DNA from: Thermoflexus hugenholtzii JAD2
GTDB lineage: Bacteria > Chloroflexota > Dehalococcoidia > UBA2979
Assembly (NCBI GenBank): GCA_945889565.1
Contig: CAMDBZ010000092.1
Span: 1-6,841 of the forward strand
Direction of reading: 5' to 3'
DNA length: 6,841 nucleotides
Positions within the stretch are counted from its first letter, which is position 1. Each line of letters begins with the position of its first letter. The position numbers were made by a program, and so were the translations under genes. The notes under the pieces were generated by a model. The model had not been told where the DNA came from and ran no database searches. It saw nothing but the letters and a program-made list of their open reading frames with translations. Positions 1 through 5,180 of the stretch are shown one piece after another.

Positions 1-111
1 CGGGCCAGAGCAGTTCTCCGCCGCCCCTGCACTCCCCGAACCAAGCGCCACAACGACGCCGAGTATCACCACCGCCATCACGGCGGTCACCATCCCGCTG
101 ATCCAACGCAT
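1..111 (-). CDS. N-terminus of an exported protein of unknown function (partial)
   Basis: Reading leftward from an ATG at 111-109, the minus strand stays open for 37 codons to the window edge. The translation begins MRWISGMVTAVMAV and continues with a hydrophobic stretch (about residues 7-24). A small-residue segment follows, GSGSAGAAENC (23-34 or so), which is a typical type I signal-peptidase region with cleavage most likely after one of the alanines at 30-31. Cys34 sits too far beyond the hydrophobic core to be a convincing lipobox cysteine. A GAAGG sequence lies about 9 nt before the ATG, with a second purine run, GGAAGAG, directly abutting it. The gene is divergent from the metallo-hydrolase gene. 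The mature domain lies outside the window, so no function can be given. The main alternative is a fortuitous open frame in GC-rich DNA, but a signal peptide with an RBS at the right end argues for a real gene. Confidence 0.55.
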   Translation of the reverse strand, partial: MRWISGMVTAVMAVVILGVVVALGSGSAGAAENCSGP

Positions 112-241
112 CTCTTCCGGCCTTCGCGCACCTGCCCGGCTCGGCAGCAGAGCCCCCCGGCTGTGAGCGTCCACCCTAGTCGGGAAGCCCCCCGCCCGAA
201 TCGGGTGGTTCGCCTAAGGGACCCGCGCACGAGCGCCTGCC

Positions 242-270
242 TCGCCAAGCAGGCGGCGCGTGTCTACGAT
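242..270 (+). promoter_or_regulatory. Possible sigma70-type promoter for the metallo-hydrolase gene
   Basis: TCGCCA at 242-247 (4 of 6 match to TTGACA) is followed after exactly 17 nt by TACGAT at 265-270 (4 of 6 match to TATAAT). Transcription would start near 277, giving a leader of about 50 nt before the ATG at 329. The match is modest and the DNA is GC-rich, so this is tentative. If correct, it rules out the GTG at 260 as the translation start. Confidence 0.3.
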
Positions 271-314
271 GCGCCTCGGATGCCGCGTAGCCGCGCGGGC
301 CGCGGGTGCGGGCA

Positions 315-320
315 GGAAGG
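315..320 (+). promoter_or_regulatory. Ribosome binding site fixing the metallo-hydrolase start
   Basis: GGAAGG ends 8 nt before the ATG at 329, an ideal spacing. The in-frame GTG at 260 has no comparable site and would add 23 Arg/Ala-rich residues unlike the family, so 329 is preferred. Confidence 0.75.
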
Positions 321-328
321 AACGGCCG

Positions 329-1321
329 ATGCAGATCAGCGCCAGCGTGCGGGCGGTGCAGGTCCCCGACGAGAACCCAATGCACCCGATGTACACGAAC
401 ATCTACCTCGTCGGCCGCGACCAGGCGCTCACCGTCGATTCTGGCGAGGCGCTGGACCACTATCGCTGGATGCTGCGCGGCTACCTCGCCGCCACCGAGC
501 GCACCGAGATCGCGCTCGCCGCCATCACCCACCACCACAGCGACCACTCAGGCAACCTCAAGTGGGCCAGCGAAATCCTCAAGGCCGAGGTCATCGTCCA
601 CCGCACCGCCGTCCCCCTGCTGCGCGGCAAGCTCCCCGCCCGCGACAAGGTGCGCCTGCTCGACACCGACGAAGTGATCGACATGGGCGGCGGCGTGCGC
701 CCGCGCGTGCTCTTCGCCCCCGGCCACAGCGTGGACTCCGTGGCCTACTACCTCGAGGACGAGGGCGTGCTCTTCACCGGCGACACGCTGCTCGGCAGCA
801 GCACCACCACCGTCAACGCGCTCGGCCCGTATCGACGCTCCCTCAAGATGCTCGTGGGGCTGCCGAACTTGAAGGTCATCTGCCCCGGCCACGGCGCGAT
901 CGTCAACGACCCGCGCGAGCGCCTGCAGGGCCTGATCGCGCATCGCGACATGCGCGAGCGTCAGATTCTCGAGCTGCTCGACGATCGCCAGCCGCGCACG
1001 CCGTGGGAGATCATGCTCGCCGTCTACCCGCAGCTCGATACGCGGCTGCGCCGCGCCGCCACCGGCAACGTCGAGGCGCACCTGCGCGACCTCGCGGAGC
1101 AGGGCCGCGTGCTCACCCATCCCGGCAAGGCGAGCCGCCCGAACCCGCTGAAGCGCGCCCGCGAGGTCGAGCACGCCAAGCAGGTGCAGCGCACGCTGCG
1201 CGCCGCCAAAGCGCTGGAGGCGAAGGAGAAGCGCGAGCAACTGCGCATGCAGGAGACGCCCCCCACCGCGCAGTGGGCCGTCCAGCCGACGTACGAGATC
1301 GTCGGCCGCGCCGCCGACTGA
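329..1321 (+). CDS. MBL-fold metallo-hydrolase, LACTB2-like, with winged helix and basic tail
   Basis: This 330-residue, probably cytoplasmic protein is a two-metal hydrolase of the metallo-beta-lactamase superfamily. The metal-binding set is intact: HHHSDH at 68-73 (H68, H70, D72, H73), H133 in PGHS, D152 in TGDT and H188 in PGHG. Residues from about 205 to 265 (RERQILELLDD, PRTPWEIM, then a helical segment ending DLAEQGRV) match the winged-helix domain of LACTB2-type members. A tail of about 40 residues (270-310) is rich in Lys, Arg, Glu and Ala and probably helical. LACTB2 in animals is a single-strand endoribonuclease, but many bacterial relatives have no assigned substrate, so neither RNA nor a thioester/lactone can be chosen here. 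It is probably transcribed alone or at the head of the cluster, with 243 nt before the importer. The fold assignment is secure and the substrate unknown. Confidence 0.9.
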   Translation: MQISASVRAVQVPDENPMHPMYTNIYLVGRDQALTVDSGEALDHYRWMLRGYLAATERTEIALAAITHHHSDHSGNLKWASEILKAEVIVHRTAVPLLRGKLPARDKVRLLDTDEVIDMGGGVRPRVLFAPGHSVDSVAYYLEDEGVLFTGDTLLGSSTTTVNALGPYRRSLKMLVGLPNLKVICPGHGAIVNDPRERLQGLIAHRDMRERQILELLDDRQPRTPWEIMLAVYPQLDTRLRRAATGNVEAHLRDLAEQGRVLTHPGKASRPNPLKRAREVEHAKQVQRTLRAAKALEAKEKREQLRMQETPPTAQWAVQPTYEIVGRAAD

Positions 1322-1340
1322 CAAGCGCAGCGCGCCACTC

Positions 1341-1367
1341 GCGCCGCCGGCTGATTGGCGGAGGCGC
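1341..1367 (+). terminator. Possible terminator hairpin after the metallo-hydrolase gene
   Basis: GCGCCGCC (1341-1348) pairs with GGAGGCGC (1360-1367), 7 of 8 positions, around an 11-nt loop, starting 20 nt after the stop codon. There is no following T tract, so if it terminates at all it would do so in the T-poor manner seen in some high-GC bacteria. Confidence 0.25.
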
Positions 1368-1458
1368 CCGCGTGAACGAAGCGACGAGGCACGCCTGGCG
1401 CGCGCCCAGCCTGCGCACGCTCGAGCCACGCCGCACCGCCCGCCGAATCGCGCCGCCC

Positions 1459-1493
1459 GCGCGAGGCTCGCCCAGTTTTGGGGCGACTCGCGC
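1459..1493 (+). promoter_or_regulatory. Strong hairpin in the importer leader (13 bp, 7-nt loop)
   Basis: GCGCGAG plus TCGCCC (1459-1473, with a GC bulge between them) pairs perfectly with GGGCGACTCGCGC (1481-1493) across the loop AGTTTTG. The TTTT lies in the loop, not after the stem, so this is not a standard intrinsic terminator. Its right arm shares 1487-1493 with the alternative stem at 1487-1551, so both cannot form together. Confidence 0.5.
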
Positions 1494-1551
1494 AGGCTCG
1501 CACGTTGACGCTAGCGACCCGCTCCCCGAAACGTGGCGGCATACCTGCGAG
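1487..1551 (+). promoter_or_regulatory. Alternative long-range stem reaching the importer's ribosome binding site
   Basis: CTCGC and AGG (1487-1491 and 1494-1496, with a 2-nt bulge) pair with CCTGCGAG (1544-1551). Inside, CACGT (1501-1505) pairs with ACGTG (1531-1535). The outer arm covers the first three bases of the GAGGAG ribosome binding site (1549-1554), so this fold would hinder initiation, while the 1459-1493 hairpin would prevent it. ATACCTGC at 1541-1548 recalls the 3' end of the B12 box of cobalamin riboswitches, but the rest of that consensus is not seen. Confidence 0.35.
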
Positions 1552-1554
1552 GAG
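1549..1554 (+). promoter_or_regulatory. Ribosome binding site of the importer lipoprotein gene
   Basis: GAGGAG lies 10 nt before the ATG at 1565. It decides this start over an in-frame TTG at 1478, which would put 29 charged residues before the lipoprotein signal peptide. Confidence 0.7.
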
Positions 1555-1564
1555 ACACGCCCCA

Positions 1565-2575
1565 ATGCCGCTACGCCGCCTGCTGCCGCCGCTCGCCACA
1601 CTCACCATCGCGCTCGCCGCGCTCTTCGCGCTCGCCTGCGGCGACGACGCAGACGAGGCCACCGCCGACGCAATGGCCACCGCGACCACCGCGACGCGCA
1701 CCGCCACCGGCTCGCCCGCGACCGGCGCCGTGGCCTTCCCGCTCACCGTGAAGGACATGCTCGGCAAGGACGTGACGATCCCCGCCGCCCCCCAGCGCAT
1801 CGTCGCAACGAGCCCGTCCGCCATCGAGATTCTGTACGCCGCCGGCGGCACCTCCGTGGCGCGCACCTCAACGGCGCGCTTCCCCGCCGAGGTCGCCTCG
1901 CTCCCGGACATCGGCCGCGCCGAGCAGCTCGCCTTCGAACAGGTCGTCGCGCAGCGGCCGGACCTCGTGCTCGCCGACGCCTCGCTACAGGCCCAGGTCG
2001 CGACGCAGCTCGCGAGCGCACTCGGCGGCGTCCCCGTCGTCTTCGTCGGCGCGACGAAGTACGACGATGTCGCGACCGCGTTGCGCCTCGTCGGCAGGAT
2101 CGTCGGCAAGCCCGCCGTCGCCGAAGCTGCCGCCAAAGCGATGGACAACGCCAAGGCCACCGCGAAAGCGGCGGCCGCGGGCAAGGCAGCGCCGAAGACG
2201 CTCGTGATCATCGGCGCGCCCAACGACCCGTATGCCGCGCTGCCGGAGTCCTTCGTCGGCGACGTGCTCGCGCTCGCCGGCGGCACGAACGTCGCTGCCG
2301 GACTGCCCGCCAACGCCCCGTTCCCCGGCTACACGAAGCTCTCCCTCGAACGCATCGTCACCGGCGCGCCCGACGTCGTGCTCACCGTCACCGTCGGCCG
2401 CCCAGGCGGCCCCAGCCTCGCCGACGGCATCAAGGGCGACGCCGGCTACGCCACGCTCCCCGCGGTCAAGCAGGGCCGCGTGCACAACATCGACGTCGAG
2501 GTGTTCCTGCAGGCGCCCAGCCCCCGCGCCGCCGAGGGCCTGGCCAGCCTGACGAAGCTGCTCTTCCCGCAGTAG
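1565..2575 (+). CDS. ABC importer substrate-binding lipoprotein, BtuF/FhuD-like
   Basis: This 336-residue protein is the extracytoplasmic binding component of a cobalamin/iron-chelate class III importer (periplasmic-binding-protein 2 fold). It opens with an Arg-containing n-region (MPLRR), a hydrophobic core and a lipobox-like ALAC with the lipidated Cys at 25. An Ala/Thr/Asp tether follows to about 56. Lobe 1 starts at VKDMLGKDVTIP (62-73), with the family signature RIVATSPSAIEILYAAG at 78-94. A long Ala/Lys helix (about 183-209) forms the rigid backbone between lobes. Lobe 2 includes GDVLALAGGTN (232-242) and LSLERIVTGAPD (259-270). E88 and E262 align with the two Glu residues that dock on permease Arg residues in E. 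coli BtuF. No Trp occurs anywhere, and Tyr256 falls where BtuF has Trp196 (alignment from memory). The ligand could therefore be cobalamin, heme or a siderophore, and I assign no symbol. It is the first gene of the importer operon. Confidence 0.88.
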   Translation: MPLRRLLPPLATLTIALAALFALACGDDADEATADAMATATTATRTATGSPATGAVAFPLTVKDMLGKDVTIPAAPQRIVATSPSAIEILYAAGGTSVARTSTARFPAEVASLPDIGRAEQLAFEQVVAQRPDLVLADASLQAQVATQLASALGGVPVVFVGATKYDDVATALRLVGRIVGKPAVAEAAAKAMDNAKATAKAAAAGKAAPKTLVIIGAPNDPYAALPESFVGDVLALAGGTNVAAGLPANAPFPGYTKLSLERIVTGAPDVVLTVTVGRPGGPSLADGIKGDAGYATLPAVKQGRVHNIDVEVFLQAPSPRAAEGLASLTKLLFPQ

Positions 2576-2600
2576 TCGCGCACGCGACCGCGGGCGCGCG

Positions 2601-3599
2601 ATGGCGATCGGCACCCTCCGGCGCAGGCCGCCGCCCGCCGCGACGATCCCCATCGCGGCGCTCGTGCTGCTGCTCGTGATGGCGCTCGGCGTCGCGCTCG
2701 GCTCAGTGCGCCTCGGCCCCGCCGCCGTCCTCGACGGCCTGCTCGACCGCGGCGACCCGACCGCGCGGCTGATCGTCTGGCAGCTGCGCCTGCCGCGCGT
2801 GCTCGTCGGCGCGTGCGTCGGCGCGAACCTCGCGCTCGCCGGTGTGCTGCTGCAGGGCATCACGCGCAACCCGCTCGCCGACCCGCACGTGCTCGGCTTC
2901 TCCTCGGGCGCCGGCGTCGCGGCGATCGCCGTGCTGCTGCTCGCGCCCGGCACGCCGCTCGCGCTGATCGCGCCGGCGGCCTTCGCGGGCTCGCTCGCCT
3001 CCGCCGCCGCCGTCTACGCGCTCGCGTGGCGCGGCGGCATCTCCGCCGTGCGCTTCGCGCTCGCCGGCGTCGCCGTCGCGGCCTTCGGCACCGCGCTGAG
3101 CACCGCGGTGATCGCCAGCTCCGACCTGTTCACGCAGTCCGCGCTGTCGTTCCTCGCCGGCGGCCTGTTCGCGCGCGACTGGAGTCACGTGCACCAGCTC
3201 TGGCCGTACACGCTCGCCGCCGGCGTTGCCGCACTGCTCACCGCGCGCTGGCTGAACGTGTTCGCGCTCGGCGACGACGTGGCGCGCGGCCTCGGCGTGC
3301 GCGTGGAGCGCGCGCGCCTCGCGCTCGTCGCGCTCGCGGCGCTGCTCACCGGCTCCGCCGTCGCGGTGAGCGGCCTGCTCGCGTTCGTCGGCCTGGTCGT
3401 CCCGCACGCCGCGCGTCTGCTTGCCGGCAACGACCACCGCACGCTGCTGCCGCTCGCCGCGCTGCTCGGCGCCGCGCTGCTCGTGCTCGCCGACACCTTC
3501 GCGCGCGTCGCCTTTGCCCCCACCGAGATCCCGGTCGGCATCGTCACCGCCGTGATCGGCGCGCCCGCGTTCCTCGCGCTGCTGCGCACGCGCGCATGA
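2601..3599 (+). CDS. ABC importer permease, FecCD/BtuC family
   Basis: This 332-residue polytopic membrane protein forms the homodimeric channel of the importer. The length is normal for the family. A first membrane helix spans about 16-36, and most of the chain to 330 is hydrophobic, consistent with the roughly ten helices of BtuC. Family motifs are clear: RLPRVLVG at 63-70, QGITRNPLADPHVLG (85-99), SGLLAFVGLVVPHAAR (257-272) and PTEIPVGIVTAVIG (307-320). R63, R66 and R302 fall where BtuC carries the Arg residues that meet the Glu pair of the binding protein. The start is 25 nt after the lipoprotein stop. No clear ribosome binding site precedes it, so coupling to upstream translation is likely. 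The final codons overlap the ATPase start. The fold is certain and the substrate is that of the whole system. Confidence 0.93.
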   Translation: MAIGTLRRRPPPAATIPIAALVLLLVMALGVALGSVRLGPAAVLDGLLDRGDPTARLIVWQLRLPRVLVGACVGANLALAGVLLQGITRNPLADPHVLGFSSGAGVAAIAVLLLAPGTPLALIAPAAFAGSLASAAAVYALAWRGGISAVRFALAGVAVAAFGTALSTAVIASSDLFTQSALSFLAGGLFARDWSHVHQLWPYTLAAGVAALLTARWLNVFALGDDVARGLGVRVERARLALVALAALLTGSAVAVSGLLAFVGLVVPHAARLLAGNDHRTLLPLAALLGAALLVLADTFARVAFAPTEIPVGIVTAVIGAPAFLALLRTRA

Positions 3600-4393
3600 G
3601 CGCCTCCGTCGCACCGCCGCTGCTCGAGGCGCGCGGGCTGCACGCGCGCTACGGCACGCGCGAGGCGCTCATCGACGTCTCACTGACCGTCACGCACGGC
3701 GAGCTGTTGGCGATCATCGGCCCGAACGGCTCCGGCAAGTCGACACTGCTGCGCACGCTCGCGCGCATGCAGCGCCCCACCGCCGGCGCCGTCACGCTCG
3801 GCGGCGTCGACCTCTGGGCGCTGTCCCCCCGCGCCGTCGCGCGCCGCGTCGCCTTCCTGCCGCAGGCGCCCGAAGCGCCCGCCGACCTCACCGTCGAGGA
3901 GCTGGTGTGGCACGGCCGCTACCCGCACCGCGGCATGCTCGCACCGCCGACGTCCGCGGACGGCGCCGCCGTGAAGCGCGCGCTCGCCTGGGCCGGCGTC
4001 GACGAGCTGCGCGCGCGCCCGCTCGGCACACTCTCCGGCGGCGAGCGCCAGCGCGCATGGGTCGCGCTCGCGCTCGCCCAGGAGCCCGAGCTGCTGCTGC
4101 TGGACGAGCCCACGACGTTCCTCGACCTCGGCCACCAGCACGAGCTGCTCGCGCTGCTGCGCCGCCTCAACGCCGAACGCCGGCTCACCGTGGTGATGGT
4201 GATGCACGACGTCGCGCAGGCCGCGCAGTACGCGCCGCGCATGCTCGCGCTGCTCGCCGGCCGCGTGCTGCTCAACGGCCCCCCTGCCGAGGTCGTGACC
4301 TCTGCGCACCTCGCCACGCTCTTCGGCGCACGCCTCGCCGTGCTGCACGATCCCGTGAGCGGCGCGCCGGCGATCGTCCCCGCGCCGCTATGA
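3596..4393 (+). CDS. ABC importer ATPase, FecE/BtuD/FhuC-like
   Basis: This 265-residue cytoplasmic nucleotide-binding subunit drives the importer. All catalytic motifs are intact: Walker A GPNGSGKST (42-50), Q-loop Gln90 in FLPQ, ABC signature LSGGERQR (146-153), Walker B LLLLDEP with D170 and E171, D-loop FLDLGHQ (175-181) and the switch His204 in MVMHDV. LDLGHQ followed by E183 and LL is characteristic of the iron-chelate/B12 ATPase group. The ATG lies within the permease stop (ATGA, 4-nt overlap), and no ribosome binding site is visible, which indicates translational coupling. The C-terminal segment after about 225 (GRVLLNGPPAEVVT) is the usual short regulatory extension. Nothing is truncated. 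Confidence 0.94.
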   Translation: MSASVAPPLLEARGLHARYGTREALIDVSLTVTHGELLAIIGPNGSGKSTLLRTLARMQRPTAGAVTLGGVDLWALSPRAVARRVAFLPQAPEAPADLTVEELVWHGRYPHRGMLAPPTSADGAAVKRALAWAGVDELRARPLGTLSGGERQRAWVALALAQEPELLLLDEPTTFLDLGHQHELLALLRRLNAERRLTVVMVMHDVAQAAQYAPRMLALLAGRVLLNGPPAEVVTSAHLATLFGARLAVLHDPVSGAPAIVPAPL

Positions 4394-4400
4394 TCACCCG

Positions 4401-4859
4401 GTGACGAACCCCGACGCCCGAGCACGGCTGGGCGAGGCGATGCGCACCGCCGACGTCGACGCTGCGCTCGCCGCCGCGCGCGCGCTGCTCGCCGACGCCC
4501 CCGACTTCGCCGACGCCTGGGCCTACCTCGGTAACACGCTCGTGACGCGCAAGCGCCGCTTCGCCGACGGCCTCGCAGCCCTCGAACGCGCCGTCGAGCT
4601 CGAGCCCACGAGCCCCTGGTTCGCGTACACGCTCGGCTGGTGCCGGGAGTACGCCGCGAACGCGCTCGCGCGCCCCAAGGGCGGCCGCGCCTGGCAGGCG
4701 GAGCAGCCCGCGACACAAGACGCCGACACGCTGTACGCCACCGCGCGCGCCGCGTTCCTGCGCGCGCTCACGCTCGACCCGAACGACGCCCTCCGCGGCG
4801 ACATCGAGGACATGCTCGACGTCGTCGAGGACGTCACCGGCGTCCCCTGGCGCGAGTGA
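4401..4859 (+). CDS. Small TPR-repeat protein, function unknown
   Basis: This 152-residue soluble protein has no signal peptide or membrane segment and starts with GTG 7 nt after the ATPase stop, so it probably shares the importer transcript. It reads as tandem helical pairs: about 5-34, 38-71 (AWAYLGNTLV at 39-48, then LAALERAVELEP at 58-69, a good TPR second helix) and 110-143 (LYATARAAFLRALTLDPND). An insertion with Gly/Pro/Gln lies at 90-108. The final helix is acidic (DIEDMLDVVEDV). TPR units bind other proteins, but no partner can be named. No good ribosome binding site precedes the GTG. An in-frame ATG at 4440 is an alternative start, but it would remove the first helix. The context may reflect only genomic adjacency. 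Confidence 0.7.
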   Translation: MTNPDARARLGEAMRTADVDAALAAARALLADAPDFADAWAYLGNTLVTRKRRFADGLAALERAVELEPTSPWFAYTLGWCREYAANALARPKGGRAWQAEQPATQDADTLYATARAAFLRALTLDPNDALRGDIEDMLDVVEDVTGVPWRE

Positions 4860-4890
4860 GCTGAGCCTGCGCGACGAGCTCCGCTAGCGC
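4850..4890. terminator. Possible bidirectional terminator hairpin between convergent genes
   Basis: GAGCT (4858-4862) pairs with AGCTC (4877-4881). After small bulges, AG (4855-4856) pairs with CT (4884-4885) and GCGC (4850-4853) with GCGC (4887-4890). The hairpin spans the TGA at 4857-4859 and the minus-strand TAG at 4886-4884, leaving only 24 nt between genes. There is no T tract on either side and the stem is interrupted, so confidence is low. Confidence 0.3.
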
Positions 4891-5180
4891 CCCAGCGCGC
4901 GCTCCTCGAGCGCACGCGCAAGCGCCAGGTCGCGCTCCGTGACCCCGCCCGCATCGTGCGTGGAGAGCCGCACCCCCACCTGCGAGTACGTGTTGGTGAT
5001 CGTAGCGTGATGGTCCATGCGCTCCTGCAGCGCCGCGACCTGCGCCATGAAGCCGAACGCCTCCACGAAGTCGCGAAACGTATACGCACGCCACAGACTG
5101 CCGTCCGTCACGTCGAACGTCCAACCGGGCAGCGCGCCGAGCGCCGCCGTGATCTCGGACTCGGGCAGCCGCTCAGCCAT
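4884..5180 (-). CDS. 4a-hydroxytetrahydrobiopterin dehydratase (pterin carbinolamine dehydratase)
   Basis: This 98-residue cytoplasmic protein removes water from 4a-hydroxytetrahydropterin, giving quinonoid dihydropterin so the cofactor can be re-reduced after aromatic amino acid hydroxylation. The length is normal for PCD/PhhB (about 95-115). The active-site pattern is present: HH at 57-58, then 16 residues on THDAGGVTERD (74-84) with His75. These three His residues correspond to the catalytic trio of the family. The usual Pro after HH is Ala59 here. GGAGG (minus strand, 5194-5190) sits 9 nt before the ATG, fixing the start. The first 8 nt overlap the end of the upstream reductase gene (shared ATGGCTGA), so the two are translated from one message. 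No hydroxylase is in the window. A role in molybdopterin or folate metabolism, as proposed for some bacterial homologues, is possible. Confidence 0.9.
   Translation of the reverse strand: MAERLPESEITAALGALPGWTFDVTDGSLWRAYTFRDFVEAFGFMAQVAALQERMDHHATITNTYSQVGVRLSTHDAGGVTERDLALARALEERALGR

Larger units (their letters stand above)
112..328. other. Divergent intergenic region with two small hairpins
   Basis: These 217 bases separate the leftward exported-protein start from the rightward metallo-hydrolase start and should carry both promoters. Two inverted repeats are visible. CCGCCCG (192-198) pairs with CGGGTGG (202-208) around the 3-nt loop AAT, with one G-T pair. CGCCTGC (234-240) pairs with GCAGGCG (249-255) around an 8-nt loop. 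The second overlaps the proposed -35/spacer of the rightward promoter, so it could be an operator or merely GC-rich chance pairing. I see no convincing promoter on the minus strand. Confidence 0.4.
1322..1564 (+). other. Non-coding, structured leader between metallo-hydrolase and importer genes
   Basis: I find no supportable gene in these 243 bases. The region holds a GC hairpin close behind the metallo-hydrolase stop (1341-1367), the perfect palindrome GGCGCGCGCC inside a larger self-complementary patch around 1397-1412, a strong 13-bp hairpin at 1459-1493, and a competing long-range stem at 1487-1551 that ends in the Shine-Dalgarno region. A TTGACG at 1505-1510 resembles a -35 element but has no good -10 at 16-18 nt. 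The arrangement suggests a 5' untranslated leader that could control translation of the importer operon, but this is inferred by hand pairing only. Confidence 0.45.

Noticed and set aside
1505..1533. Promoter with TTGACG at 1505-1510
   Set aside because: The hexamer 17 nt downstream is GAAACG, a poor -10, and the region is also used by the proposed RNA stem.
1322..1564. Canonical cobalamin riboswitch
   Set aside because: Apart from ATACCTGC near the end, I could not find the GGTG-AA-TCC loop, the CCGC-ACTGT segment or the GCCACT/GGGAAG pair in proper order and spacing. It is left as an unspecified structured leader.
1478..1564. Upstream TTG start for the binding lipoprotein
   Set aside because: It would place 29 charged residues before the signal peptide and overlap the leader hairpin. 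The ATG at 1565 has GAGGAG at 10 nt.
1024..2313. 429-codon open frame on the minus strand
   Set aside because: It is antisense to the metallo-hydrolase and binding-protein genes, of Ala/Ser/Arg low-complexity composition and without domain motifs.
163..2679. 838-codon open frame on the plus strand
   Set aside because: It is very Arg/Pro/Ala/His-rich, has no recognisable domain, and runs out of frame across two well-supported genes. It is a shadow of GC-rich codon usage.
2813..3595. N-terminal extension of the ATPase frame into the permease gene
   Set aside because: The extension is Arg/Ala-rich shadow sequence. The ATG at 3596, coupled to the permease stop, gives the normal family length.
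2703..3614. 303-codon minus-strand frame opposite the permease
   Set aside because: The translation is a charged Arg/Glu/Gly/His string, the complement of a hydrophobic Leu/Ala/Val gene. The permease motifs on the plus strand are unambiguous.
3907..4404. 165-codon plus-strand frame inside the ATPase gene
   Set aside because: It is an Arg/Ala-rich overlapping frame without motifs. The ATPase frame holds every ABC motif.
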